From contig NC_085140.1 of the NCBI RefSeq assembly GCF_024139115.2, forward strand, positions 24,272,035 through 24,336,034: a stretch of 64,000 nt of DNA, given 5' to 3'. The position numbers were made by a program, and so were the translations under genes. Under the pieces are notes generated by a model that was given only the letters and a program-made list of their open reading frames with translations, was not told the origin of the DNA and did no database searches. This document shows positions 35,081 through 46,832 of this stretch, piece after piece. Positions within the stretch are counted from its first letter, which is position 1, and every line of letters begins with the position of its first letter. This stretch comes from Armigeres subalbatus (lineage: Eukaryota > Arthropoda > Insecta > Diptera > Culicidae).

Positions 35081-35100
35081 GAGCGAGCGAACGAACGGAG
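35081..35100. repeat. GAGC microsatellite
   Basis: A short run of GAGC/GAAC tetramers in a GC-rich segment. The Arg/Ser/Glu-rich frames over it are repeat translations. Confidence 0.6.
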
Positions 35101-35567
35101 GAACGAGCTTTCGAATGCGGCTTCCAACCAAAACACGTCATCGTTGCGCGAAGTTGTGGAGCAGAGGCCCTTTTTGCCACCTCCCCGTTTTTTCCCACCG
35201 GCACCAATCATGGCGCAACATCACCACCTTGCTCTTCCGCAACGCCAGAAAAGGGATGCCGCTTGGACGGCGATGACGATGATGATGGTGCTGATGATGG
35301 CTCCGAAAACGGAATATAAATTGCAAGCACGTGCCTAGAGTGGGCTATGCTCGAACAAGACTTAGTGTTTGATGGACATTGACTCTATGCGACTATGACG
35401 ACCTAAAAGATAACAAATAAAGTAATAATAATTAATCATTTCACAACAATAAAACAGGAATGTTTTCTTCAACACATAATTTAAAGAACTATTTTCTGGA
35501 ATTTGTTTTGATTAAATTAGATTGGAAGTTGATTGTTTGACGATCTAAGAAAACAAAATGAAACCAG
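35101..35567. other. Unique DNA left of the large array
   Basis: GC-rich until about 35340, then AT-rich up to the array edge. No gene recognised. Confidence 0.4.
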
Positions 35568-38500
35568 CCCCAATCCAAATCCAATCCAAATCCAATCCAA
35601 ACCAATCCAAACCAATCCAAACCAATCCAAACCAATCCAAACCAATCCAAATCCAATCCAAATTAAACCAAACCAATCCAAACCAATCCAAACCAATCAA
35701 ACCAATCCAAACCAATCCAAACCAATCCAAACCAATCCAAACCAATCCAAACCAATCCAAACCAATCCAAACCAATCCAAACCAATCCAAACCAATCCAA
35801 ACCAATCCAAACCAATCCAAACCAATCCAAACCAATCCAAACCAATCCAAACCAATCCAAACCAATCCAAACCAACCAAACCAATCCAAACCAATCCAAA
35901 CCAACCAAACCAACCAAACCAATCCAAACCAATCCAAACCAATCCAAATCCAACCAAACCAACCAAACCAATCCAAACCAATCCAAACCAATCCAAACCA
36001 ATCCAAACCAATCCAAACCAATCCAAACCAATCCAAACCAACCAAACCAATCCAAACCAATCCAAACCAATCCAAACCAATCCAAACCAACCAAATCCAA
36101 TCCAAACCAATCCAAACCAATCCAACCAATCCAAACCAACCAAACCAATCCAAACCAACCAAACCAATCCAAACCAACCAAACCAATCCAAACCAATCCA
36201 AACCAATCCAAACCAACCAAACCAATCCAAACCAATCCAAACCAACCAAACCAATCCAAACCAATCCAAACCAACCAAACCAATCCAAACCAACCAAACC
36301 AATCCAAATCCAATCCAAACCAATCCAAACCAACCAAACCAACCAAACCAATCCAAACCAACCAAACCAATCCAAACCAACCAAACCAATCCAAACCAAT
36401 CCAAACCAACCAAACCAATCCAAACCAACCAAACCAATCCAAACCAATCCAAACCAATCCAAACCAACCAAACCAATCCAAACCAATCCAAACCAACCAA
36501 ACCAATCCAAACCAATCCAAACCAATCCAAACCAATCCAAACCAATCCAAACCAATCCAAACCAATCCAAACCAATCCAAACCAATCCAACCAATCCAAA
36601 CCAATCCAAACCAATCCAAACCAATCCAAACCAATCCAAACCAATCCAAACCAATCCAACCAATCCAAACCAATCCAAACCAACCAAACCAATCCAAACC
36701 AATCCAAACCAATCCAAACCAATCCAAACCAATCCAAACCAACCAAACCAATCCAAACCAATCCAAACCAACCAAACCAATCCAAACCAATCCAAACCAA
36801 CCAATCCAAATCCAATCCAAACCAATCCAAACCAACCAAACCAATCCAAACCAATCCAAACCAATCCAAACCAATCCAAACCAATCCAAACCAATCCAAA
36901 CCAATCCAAACCAATCCAAACCAATCCAAACCAACCAAACCAACCAAACCAATCCATCCAACCAATCCAAACCAATCCCAAACCAACCAAACCAATCCAA
37001 ACCAATCCAAACCAATCCAAACCAACCAAACCAATCCAAACCAACCAAACCAATCCAAACCAATCCAAACCAATCCAAACCAACCAAACCAACCAAACCA
37101 ACCAAACCAATCCAAACCAATCCAAACCAATCCAAACCAATCCAAACCAATCCAAACCAATCCAAACCAACCAAACCAATCCAAACCAACCAATCCAACC
37201 AATCCAAACCAACCAAACCAATCCAAACCAATCCAAACCAATCCAAACCAATCCAAACCAATCCAAACCAATCCAAACCAACCAAACCAATCCAAACCAA
37301 CCAAACCAACCAAACCAATCCAAACCAATCCAAACCAATCCAAACCAATCCAAACCAACCAAACCAATCCAAACCAATCCAAACCAATCCAAACCAATCC
37401 AAACCAATCCAAACCAACCAAACCAATCCAAATCCAATCCAAACCAATCCAAACCAACCAAACCAATCCAAACCAACCAAACCAATCCAAACCAATCCAA
37501 ACCAACCAAACCAACCAAACCAATCCAAACCAATCCAAACCAATCCAAACCAACCAAACCAATCCAACCAATCCAAACCAATCCAAACCAACCAAACCAA
37601 TCCACCAATCCAACCAATCCAAACCAATCCAAACCAACCAAACCAACCAAACCAACCAAACCAATCCAAACCAATCCAAACCAATCCAAACCAATCCAAA
37701 CCAATCCAAACCAATCCAAACCAATCCAAACCAACCAAACCAATCCAAACCAATCCAAACCAATCCAACCAAACCAACCAAACCAATCCAAACCAATCCA
37801 AACCAATCCAAACCAATCCAAACCAATCCAAATCCAATCCAAACCAATCCAAACCAACCAAACCAATCCCAAACCAACCAAATCCAATCCAAACCAACCA
37901 AACCAATCCAAACCAATCCAAACCAATCCAAACCAATCCAAACCAATCCAAACCAATCCAAACCAACCAAACCAATCCAAACCAATCCAAACCAACCAAA
38001 CCAACCAAACCAATCCAAACCAATCCAAACCAATCCAAACCAATCCAAACCAATCCAAACCAACCAAACCAATCCAAACCAACCAAACCAACCAAACCAA
38101 TCCAAACCAAACCAATCCAAACCAATCCAAACCAACCAAACCAATCCAAACCAATCCAAACCAACCAAACCAACCAAACCAATCCAAACCAATCCAAATC
38201 CAACCAAACCAATCCAAACCAATCCAAACCAATCCAAACCAATCCAAACCAATCCAAACCAACCAAACCAATCCAAACCAATCCAAACCAATCCAAACCA
38301 ACCAAACCAATCCAAACCAATCCAAACCAAACCAATCCAAACCAATCCAAACCAATCCAAACCAATCCAAACCAATCCAAACCAATCCAAACCAATCCAA
38401 ACCAATCCAAACCAACCAACCAAACCAATCCAAACCAATCCAAACCAATCCCAAACCAACCAAATCCAATCCAAACCAATCCAAACCAATCCAAACCAAT

Positions 38501-41211
38501 CCAAACCAATCCAAACCAACCAAACCAATCCAAACCAATCCCAAACCAATCCAAACCAATCCAAACCAATCCAAACCAATCCAAACCAATCCAAACCAAT
38601 CCAAACCAATCCAAACCAATCCAAACCAATCCAAACCAATCCAAACCAATCCAAACCAACCAAACCAACCAAACCAATCCAAACCAATCCAAACCAATCC
38701 AAACCAATCCAAACCAATCCAAACCAATCCAAACCAAACCAATCCAACCAATCCAAACCAATCCAAACCAATCCAAACCAATCCAAACCAATCCAAACCA
38801 ATCCAAACCAATCCAAACCAACCAAACCAATCCAAACCAATCCAAACCAATCCAAACCAACCAAACCAATCCAAACCAATCCAAACCAATCCAAACCAAT
38901 CCAAACCAATCCAAACCAACCAAACCAATCCAAACCAATCCAAACCAACCAAACCAATCCAAACCAATCCAAACCAACCAAACCAATCCAAACCAATCCA
39001 AACCAATCCAAACCAATCCAAACCAATCCAAACCAACCAAACCAACCAAACCAATCCAAACCAATCCAAACCAATCCAAACCAATCCAAACCAATCCAAA
39101 CCAATCCAAACCAATCCAAACCAATCCAAACCAATCCAAACCAACCAAACCAATCCAAACCAATCCAAACCAATCCAAACCAATCCAAACCAATCCAAAC
39201 CAACCAATCCAAACCAACCAAATCCAATCCAAATCCAATCCAAACCAATCCAAACCAATCCAAACCAATCCAAACCAATCCAAACCAATCCAAACCAATC
39301 CAAACCAATCCAAACCAATCCAAACCAACCAAACCAATCCAAACCAACCAAACCAATCCAAACCAATCCAAACCAACCAAACCAATCCAAACCAATCCAA
39401 ACCAATCCAAACCAATCCAAATCCAACCAAACCAACCAAACCAATCCAAACCAATCCAAACCAATCCAAACCAATCCAAACCAATCCAAACCAATCCAAA
39501 CCAACCAAACCAATCCAAACCAATCCAAACCAACCAAACCAACCAAACCAATCCAAACCAATCCAAACCAATCCAAACCAATCCAAACCAACCAAACCAA
39601 TCCAAACCAATCCAAACCAACCAAACCAATCCAAACCAATCCAAACCAATCCAAACCAATCCAAACCAATCCAAATCCAATCCAAACCAATCCAAACCAA
39701 TCCAAACCAATCCCAAACCAATCCAAACCAATCCAAACCAATCCAAACCAATCCAAACCAATCCAAACCAATCCAAACCAACCAAACCAATCCAAACCAA
39801 TCCAAACCAATCCAAACCAATCCAAACCAATCCAAACCAATCCAAACCAATCCAACCAATCCAAACCAATCCAAACCAATCCAAACCAATCCAAACCAAT
39901 CCAAACCAATCCAAACCAATCCAAACCAATCCAAACCAATCCAAACCAATCCAAACCAATCCAAACCAATCCAAACCAACCAAACCAATCCAAACCAACC
40001 AAACCAACCAAACCAATCCAAACCAATCCAAACCAATCCAAATCCAACCAAACCAATCCAAACCAATCCAAACCAACCAAACCAATCCAAACCAATCCAA
40101 ACCAATCCAAACCAACCAAACCAATCCAAACCAATCCAAACCAATCCAAACCAATCCAAACCAATCCAAACCAATCCAAACCAATCCAAACCAATCCAAA
40201 TCCAATCCAAACCAATCCAAACCAATCCAAACCAATCCAAACCAACCAAACCAATCCAAACCAACCAAACCAATCCAAACCAATCCAAACCAATCCAAAC
40301 CAACCAAACCAATCCAAACCAATCCAAACCAATCCAAACCAATCCAAACCAATCCAAACCAATCCAAACCAATCCAAACCAATCCAAACCAATCCAAACC
40401 AATCCAAACCAATCCAAACCAATCCAAACCAATCCAAACCAATCCAAATCAATCCCAAATCCAATCCAAATCCCAATCCAAATCCAATCCAAACCAATCC
40501 AAACCAATCCAAACCAATCCAAACCAATCCAAATCCAACCAAACCAATCCAAACCAATCCAAACCAATCCAAACCAATCCAAACCAATCCAAACCAATCC
40601 AAACCAATCCAAACCAATCCAAACCAACCAAACCAATCCAAACCAATCCAAACCAATCCAAACCAATCCAAACCAATCCAAACCAATCCAAACCAATCCA
40701 AACCAATCCAAACCAATCCAAACCAATCCAAACCAATCCAAACCAATCCAAACCAATCCAAACCAATCCAAACCAACCAAACCAATCCAAACCAATCAAA
40801 CCAATCCAAACCAACCAAACCAATCCAAACCAACCAAACCAATCCAAACCAATCCAAACCAATCCAAACCAATCCAAACCAACCAAACCAATCCAACCAA
40901 CCAAACCAACCAAATCCAATCCAAACCAATCCAAATCCAATCCAAACCAATCCAAACCAATCCAAACCAATCCAAACCAATCCAAACCAATCCAAACACA
41001 ATCCAAACCAATCCAAACCAATCCAAACCAATCCAAACCAATCCAAACCAATCCAACCAATCCAAACCAATCCAAATCCAATCCAAACCAATCCAAACCA
41101 ATCCAAACCAATCCAAACCAATCCAAACCAATCCAAACCAATCCAAACCAATCCAAACCAATCAAACCAATCCAAATCCAATCTAAATCCAATCCAAATC
41201 CATTCCAAATC
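35568..41211. repeat. Giant CCAAT/CCAAA pentamer satellite, 5.6 kb, G-free on the plus strand
   Basis: The array is built from CCAAT and CCAAA pentamers alternating as a 10-bp unit CCAATCCAAA, interspersed with shorter CCAA-CCAAA (9-bp) units and rare six-base CCAAAT/CCCAAA variants. I see no G on the plus strand between the G at 35567 and the G at 41212. Both long plus-frame translations (Asn, Pro, Gln, Ser, Lys, Ile, Thr and rare His) contain no residue that requires a G. Long open frames of up to about 1,970 codons exist on both strands solely because the units lack stops. They are not genes. The minus strand reads GGTTTGGATT and is G-rich. Confidence 0.97.
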
Positions 41212-43758
41212 GAATTTGAAATCTACATCTGGAGAAGCAAAAATTGCAGTATAGAATCCTTCATTGTCTTGCTCAGACGAAACTAAAATTGAACGAAAAA
41301 CTAGATTGGTCATCCCTATTGGTTCTCTCCCAACACCTTTGCCAAAACATCGATTGTAAGCCAAGTATGGTGGAAAACATAACTGGGTGTAAGGTGAGCG
41401 GAGAAACCCTCTTTTACTGCCATGTGTCAATATGCCGACCCACCTCTTTCCAGACAAACAAAGTTCGCATAAACATTCTCTCTCTCACACAGTTCCCATT
41501 TTACTCATTCGAGGGGGGCAAGTTTCCATCCCGAGAGTCAGCGACCAGCTTTGCCTTCCGACGGGAAACTTATTGCAAAGGGAAGTGAGCAACTTTTGGG
41601 TTATGACGCCCGAACGATGACGACAGCAGTCCGTAGTCCCTATACGTAAAGCCACATGATTGTTTGCCCGGCATCCATATCGGTCGTGATTTTTGACTGG
41701 ACGCGTGTATCCGCGATACGGGAGTGTGGATTTCAGTTCCGGAAAGCTATGGCCGTTCGTTAAGTTCCCATTTTGTTCGATTATGAGCCGATTTGGCTAA
41801 TCTGACGAATCGACGATTTAAGTTCAAAATCGTTGACTGGGCAGCATAGTCGAAGACGTGTAGCACTCGCACCCGAATGACGGGCCAGCTGGCAGTAGTG
41901 GGTGGATTGATGAGACGACAAAAGCGAAGGATGATGTTTTGTTAAGCTATGGAGGGAGTTTATGTTTACTTTTGATGGGTGAAACTTGAGGAGAGCCGTT
42001 GGGTTTGTTGATGTTTGTTCTAAGATGTTAGTTTTGTGTTTTGCTGACGTGTTCGTATGAGGATGGATGGAAACTTGCCGGTAAAATTTAATAACATCAA
42101 AGCTGTGCTTCATCCTATATATCAATGTTTGTCATATTTTGAATACATACAAATGAGCTATTCAAATTCCTAGCCATTTTATTTTATCTTAAGAAATAAT
42201 CTCCTTAACAGAGCGCCACTGCAGTGGTGTAGGATCAAACATAAACTCTTTACTTCATTTTAAACTAAAGTTGTTAAAGGGAACTTAGGGAACAATACAC
42301 CACGCGTCGGCTAACCAGCAATTCTAGTACGGACAGTGCGTGCAAGTGCATAGTGCATTATAGGTTGGTCTTGTAACGCTGTGTGAATTTGTCGGAATAA
42401 TTTTATTGGATTTGCTTAAAGCTTAAGACGTTTTTATCTTTTTAAGCAAAATCATTTGTTAATATATTATGAAATTAGATTATTATTTTTAATTATTAAA
42501 TAGCTTTGACGTTTTTAAATAGTAAAATATCATTGAAATGAGTTAAAGCTTAATTATTAGTCATCAAGTATTTTTTGCTTTATTTTTTGTTGTAATTATT
42601 AGATTATATGAATTCAATAAGCTTTGAACGTTTTTTTTCTTTTTAAGCAGAATAATGCTTGAATTCGTTAAGTCGGCTTGACGATTCACAGTCCAAAGCG
42701 AGATCATAATATAATCAGTATTTGCCCGACTATTTGACTGTCTCGGGTAAGGAAGTATTTGTGTCTCGGCTAAGCAATGTGGTATACTGTTTCTGTTAGT
42801 GCAGTAATGGCTCCTGAAGCTAGATAGCTCTTTTCCAACCATTTGCTCGATCCTGGGATATCGCCATGTGAATCGGTGTACATAACCAGCAATTGTACTT
42901 CAAGATTTCTTGAAGGTAAAAATCCTTAAGCTCGTTTATTTTCGCTCACACTAGAGAAAGAGAAGTATCGCGGTTTCCAAGTTCCGAACAATTTTAGTAT
43001 TTCTACACAATTTTTTTTCTAGTGAAACGTGTTAATTCAAAATTTGCTGAAGTAATAATTGAGAACAGTGGTAAAGTGAAGTGCTTGTAACAGAATTTTG
43101 GTGTCTTCCAGATAGTTGCTAATTTCGGTCAGTGCGTCTGACACTTTCGCGATTCTCTCCATTTGCCGGAGTAGAATTGGAGACAAAAACAGGTAATTTA
43201 AAATTATGATTATAATCTTGCACACGACTAACGTTCGCCATTCGCGTTGGACTTCCAGCGCGTAGGCGCTTTTTTGTACGGGCTGGACTTGTGTGACGAC
43301 CAGCGGAGTCGAATTGGGGTTCCGTCCTTTTTGCTGTGGGTCCAAAATTAAGCTTGTGGCCTTGTGGCCCTTCTGAGGTACCCAAACGGAGGGGAGTGAA
43401 GTTCGTCAATTAGTCGAGCTAAACTCACCCGACAATCGCCTAAAACTGTTGATAAGACCACCATTACGTTACAACCCCCTGGTGGTCAGGTGTCGAGAAC
43501 GCGGTTCCCATACGTTGCAAATTATCGTACGCTGAACCGAACCCGAACCGAGAATTATTAGCTTTCTTTAGTCCTCGCCCGATGAATCCGAAAGGTAAGT
43601 GAAGCCGGGTCTTAAGGGAAAGTGGGCTACTAGTTCGAGGAAACGGTTATTCCGGACGCTCTCGACGGTTCCAAATCAGAAGCCTTCCGTCCAGCCGCCA
43701 CTCCCTCCGCACCTTTAGTTCGGCCATTTTGACACAAGCTCACGCCGCCATCGTCTGG
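41212..43758. other. Spacer of about 2.5 kb with AT-rich diverged repeats
   Basis: Near 42412, 42500 and 42617 a motif like AAGCTTAAGACGTTTTTATC recurs with divergence, suggesting an old tandem repeat. Minus-strand frames at 43037-43409 have no recognised domain. Nothing else is supported. Confidence 0.4.
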
Positions 43759-43800
43759 GTCAGCGGTTCTCATCCTTTTTCTTGAGAGGTACCCCTCCAA
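43759..43800 (+). mobile_element. hAT-like end next to the 23-bp minisatellite
   Basis: CAGCGGTTCTCATCCTTTTT at 43759 followed by GAGAGGTACCCC resembles the left end of hAT-family elements (CAG-GGTTCTCAA). No matching complement was found to the right, so only one end is present. Confidence 0.4.
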
Positions 43801-44850
43801 ACTTTCGCATTCATTGAGGTACCCCCTCTTGAAAGTAGGCCTTTGAAATAATTATTCCGAGCCCTTTGAATGAAGACTTCCGAGCATCTTGAAAGAAGCT
43901 TCTGAATCTCTTGAAAGTAGGCTTCTGCACCTCTTGACAAAAGGCTTCCGAATCTCTTGAATGATGGCTTTCGAGCAATTTAAAAAGAGGCTTCCTTTGC
44001 ATCTTGAAAGGTTGCTTCTGAGCTTCTTAGAAGAATGCTTCCAAGCCTCTTGAAAGAAGAATTCTGTGCTTCTTGAAGGGATGCTTCCGAGCCCTTTTGA
44101 AAGGAGGCTCCCGTTTCACTTAAAAGTAGGTTTTCGAGCCTCTTAAAAGGTCCCTTCCAAGCTTTTTGCAAGTAGGCTTCCGGTACCTCTTAAAAGGAGG
44201 TTGAGCCTCTTGAAAGGAGCTGCTGGATCTCTTGAAAGTAGGCTTCCTCACCTTTTGATAAGATAATTCTGAGCGCCTTGAAGCATCTTTGAGCCTCTTG
44301 AATGGCGGCTTTCGAGCCCCTTAAAAAAAGCCTGAGTAGCACACTTGTCACATACCACTTACTGTGACTCATATGCGACCAAATCCAGTCACATTGGAGT
44401 TACTGCAACTAAATCGATCCGAACTGTGCTACTAGGGAGGGTTCTTTTGCATCTCGGAAGGACACTTCTTAGCTTCTTGAAAGTAAACTTCTAAACCCTT
44501 TGAACGAAGAATTCCATGTTTCTTGAAGAAAGGCTTCCGAGACTTTCGAAACTGAGCTTCCGGGCATCTTAAAATGAGGCTTCCGGATCTCGTCTTCCGT
44601 AAGGCTTCCGAGCTTTTTGTAAGAAGGCTTTCGACTTTCTTGAAAGGAGTCTTCCGAGCTTTTTGAAATAAGGCTTCCGACTCTCTTAAAACGAGGCTTT
44701 CGGGTCTCTTGGAAGGAGACTTCCAACCCTTTTGAAAGAAGACTTCCAAGCCTCTAGAAAGGAGGTTTCCAAGCTTCTTGAAGGAGACTTCCGAGTCTCT
44801 TGAAAAAGGCTTCCGAGCCTCTTGAAAAGAGGCTTTAAAGGCTCAAGGCA
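43801..44850. repeat. 23-bp minisatellite (CCTCTTGAAAGGAGGCTTCCGAG), old diverged array
   Basis: About 40 units of 22-24 bp, such as CTTCCGAATCTCTTGAATGA, vary at many positions. The array is interrupted by a 97-bp MITE near 44334-44430. The same unit, far more uniform, forms the array at 63493-64000. Frames of the FKRLGSL type are satellite translation. Confidence 0.9.
44334..44430. mobile_element. Short MITE of about 97 bp with AGTAGCACA ends
   Basis: The ends AGTAGCACACTTGT and the complement of TGTGCTACT form a short inverted repeat (AGTAGCACA). It interrupts the 23-bp array. No target duplication is clear. Confidence 0.55.
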
Positions 44851-44859
44851 CACCGCCAG

Positions 44860-44990
44860 AAAAACTCTTCGTCTTCGGCGCTTCGCCGGAAAGAACATCG
44901 CCTTCGGCGTCCCGCCGGAAAACATCGTTTTCTCCCGCAAGAAAGAACATCGTCTTCGGCACCCCGCCGGAATTCAAAGTCATCGAAAAA
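44860..44990. repeat. GC-rich tandem repeat of about 29-38 bp
   Basis: Four units of the form AAAGAACATCGTCTTCGGC...CCCGCCGGAA. Each can form a small hairpin at CGCCTTCGGCG. Confidence 0.7.
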
Positions 44991-45639
44991 TCCTGCGTAC
45001 GTGAAAACTTGTATAATCATGGTCATGGAATAGTTTCCCCCTAGCTAGTATAAAAATTCCGCCCAACCCAAAAAAATTTGTTGAATTTGAAGCTCTGAGA
45101 GTCAATTGATTTTGTTTCGGCAGTTCCGTGGGAACCTGCTGTTCTCTTTACGTTTCCGTTGGTAGATTGCACCTCAGACTTCTATTCCTCTATTGGTTTT
45201 GCTTTTCGGTTGGGCGAGCTTAAGTGATTGATAGGGTTACTAGGAAAAGGGTTGCAGTTTGGTTCTCTCAAGATTAAGCGGGTTGTTGAACATTAAGCCA
45301 GCAACCGTTCGAGGATTTTCCCTGAGGAATTATCTCAAAAATAGTCGGGCAAGTCAACATACTGGTGTTCTCTCGTACGCGAGAGTGGCGCTAAAGCCAC
45401 CAAGTTATTAAATTCTCTCAGACGATTGGCGAACGGTGACAGTCGCATAGGGCACTTTGACCAATTCGCGAATTAGTCATTTTCATAAGGATACTCGTTA
45501 AAGTGAAAAAGTAGCAGCAGATGAAATTATATTTTTACCTCTTTGCAAGTTCCTTCCCAGGTTAAAAACATCTCAAACATGGCAAATATGAGGGAGTACA
45601 AAAAATGCGTTTTGCCTCGTGGGGGGAAGCGTTCTGGGA
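44991..45639. other. Spacer, possible LTR-element remnant
   Basis: TGGCGAACGGTGACAGTCG near 45428 looks like a primer-binding site following an LTR, but no gag/pol or second LTR is present. Otherwise nothing recognised. Confidence 0.25.
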
Positions 45640-45715
45640 CCTCTTCCAATAATCCAATCCGATCAACTTTTAATTACCAAAGGGCAGATTGGAATTTATT
45701 TAAAACTTATTGTCT
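45640..45715 (+). pseudogene. Juan-like ORF2 scrap
   Basis: SNNPIRSTFNYQRADWNLFK corresponds to NNPINSTFNYHRADWDLYKT in the Juan-like element at 27.47 kb, with matching DNA. It is a fragment of about 65 bases. Confidence 0.7.
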
Positions 45716-45856
45716 TCGTATTACTAGACATATTATAATCAATTAGTTAGAGCCTTGACCTTGTACCGACACGCTTACGTAAACAAACTAATAAAGACAT
45801 TTACAATTACAATAACAAAACAAAATAAATTATATAAATCCTTAGTATTAATTAGT

Positions 45857-45975
45857 GGTGGTGCAAAATGACTCAATTGCAAGTTAAATAATGGTGAACG
45901 CATGGTTGTTTGTTTTTTTCTTAATGGATTGAACTACAGTTTTGCTGATGAGGTGAAAAAATCGCAAAACAGTAA
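45857..45975. repeat. Interspersed repeat shared with 22.54-22.61 kb
   Basis: TGACTCAATT, then GTGAACGCATGGTTGTTT and GAGGTGAA occur in the same order at both places. Not assigned to a family. Confidence 0.45.
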
Positions 45976-46187
45976 ATATGAGGGAATATGAAGGGATTTG
46001 TATGAAAAGGGATATGAAAGGATTTTTCGGGCAGCAGGGACTATGCTCAAAGGCTTGACGATCCCTCCCCAGGCCATCTGCGAGTTGTGGCGCCTGTCTA
46101 GGATGTGATGGGGTTTGATAGTGGGCCCTGTTAAACCTCTATAAAAAGCTGCATGTATCCGCGAGTAGGCTCCGCCAAAGCAACCGT

Positions 46188-46832
46188 GTGCCGCTCAAAG
46201 CGCACAAGCCCAAGTCCTGGTGTTATGTGGGACGCCAAACAGCCCTGACACGACGGCCCTCCGACGAGAAAGGAGGTTTGCGCAGGCCCAATAAGCCGCC
46301 TGGAAAACCAATAATTACGAACAATATAAGAGATAATGCGACTCGATATAATCGGCAAAGACCTGGGCGACGAATAAAGGACCACGATTGGAAGCTTGGA
46401 ACATGGAACTGCAAGTCGCTAGGTTTCGACGTCGTGGCGCTGCAGGAGATTTGCTGGACAGGACAGAAAGTGTGGAAAAGCGGGCATCGAGCGGCTACCT
46501 TCTACCAAAGCTGTGGCATCACCAACGAGCTAGGAACCGGCTACATAGTGCTGGGTAAGATGCGCCATCGTGTGATTGGATGGCAGCCAATCAACGCAAG
46601 GATGTGCAAGCTGAGGATTAAAGGGCGTTTCTTCAACTATAGCATCATAAACGTGCACTTCCCACACGAAGGGAGACCCGACGACGAGAAAGAAGCGTTC
46701 TACGCACAGCTGGAGCAGACATACGATGGATGCCCACTGCGGGACGTCAAAATCGTCATCGGTAACATGAACGCACCGAAGCACCTTCTTTCCCCGCAAA
46801 AATATCCACAAGGCCACATGGAGATCACCTAA
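46188..46832 (+). pseudogene. N-terminal region and APE endonuclease (RTE-like copy 2)
   Basis: This 214-codon frame starts MPLKAHKPKSWCYVG. Around residue 70 it enters the endonuclease with KLGTWNCKSL, where the catalytic asparagine of the N-terminal motif is visible. Next are VVALQEICWTGQ, containing the catalytic glutamate (LQE), and FNYSIINVHFPHEGRPDDEK. It then reads KIVIGNMNA, where GDFNA has become GNMNA with the aspartate replaced. A stretch of about 15 residues between KSL and FDVVALQE appears to be deleted. After NMNA a deletion takes the reading out of frame. In an active element this domain would nick target DNA. Confidence 0.8.

Noticed and set aside
34813..35340. Possible first exon and CpG-rich promoter
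   Set aside because: Many overlapping frames arise from GAGC-type repeats and GC-rich DNA. No splice or promoter signal could be singled out.
35533..41457. Giant overlapping open frames (up to about 1,970 codons) on both strands
   Set aside because: They arise only because the CCAAT/CCAAA units contain no stop codons in several frames on both strands. The translations are pure repeats and no start, promoter or domain supports a gene.
42718..45350. Inverted 13-mer TGCCCGACTATTT at 42722 and near 45333 as LTR remnants
   Set aside because: The match does not extend beyond the 13 bases, so it may be chance.
45428..45450. LTR retrotransposon primer-binding site
   Set aside because: TGGCGAACGGTGACAGTCG is suggestive, but there is no second LTR and no gag or pol sequence next to it.
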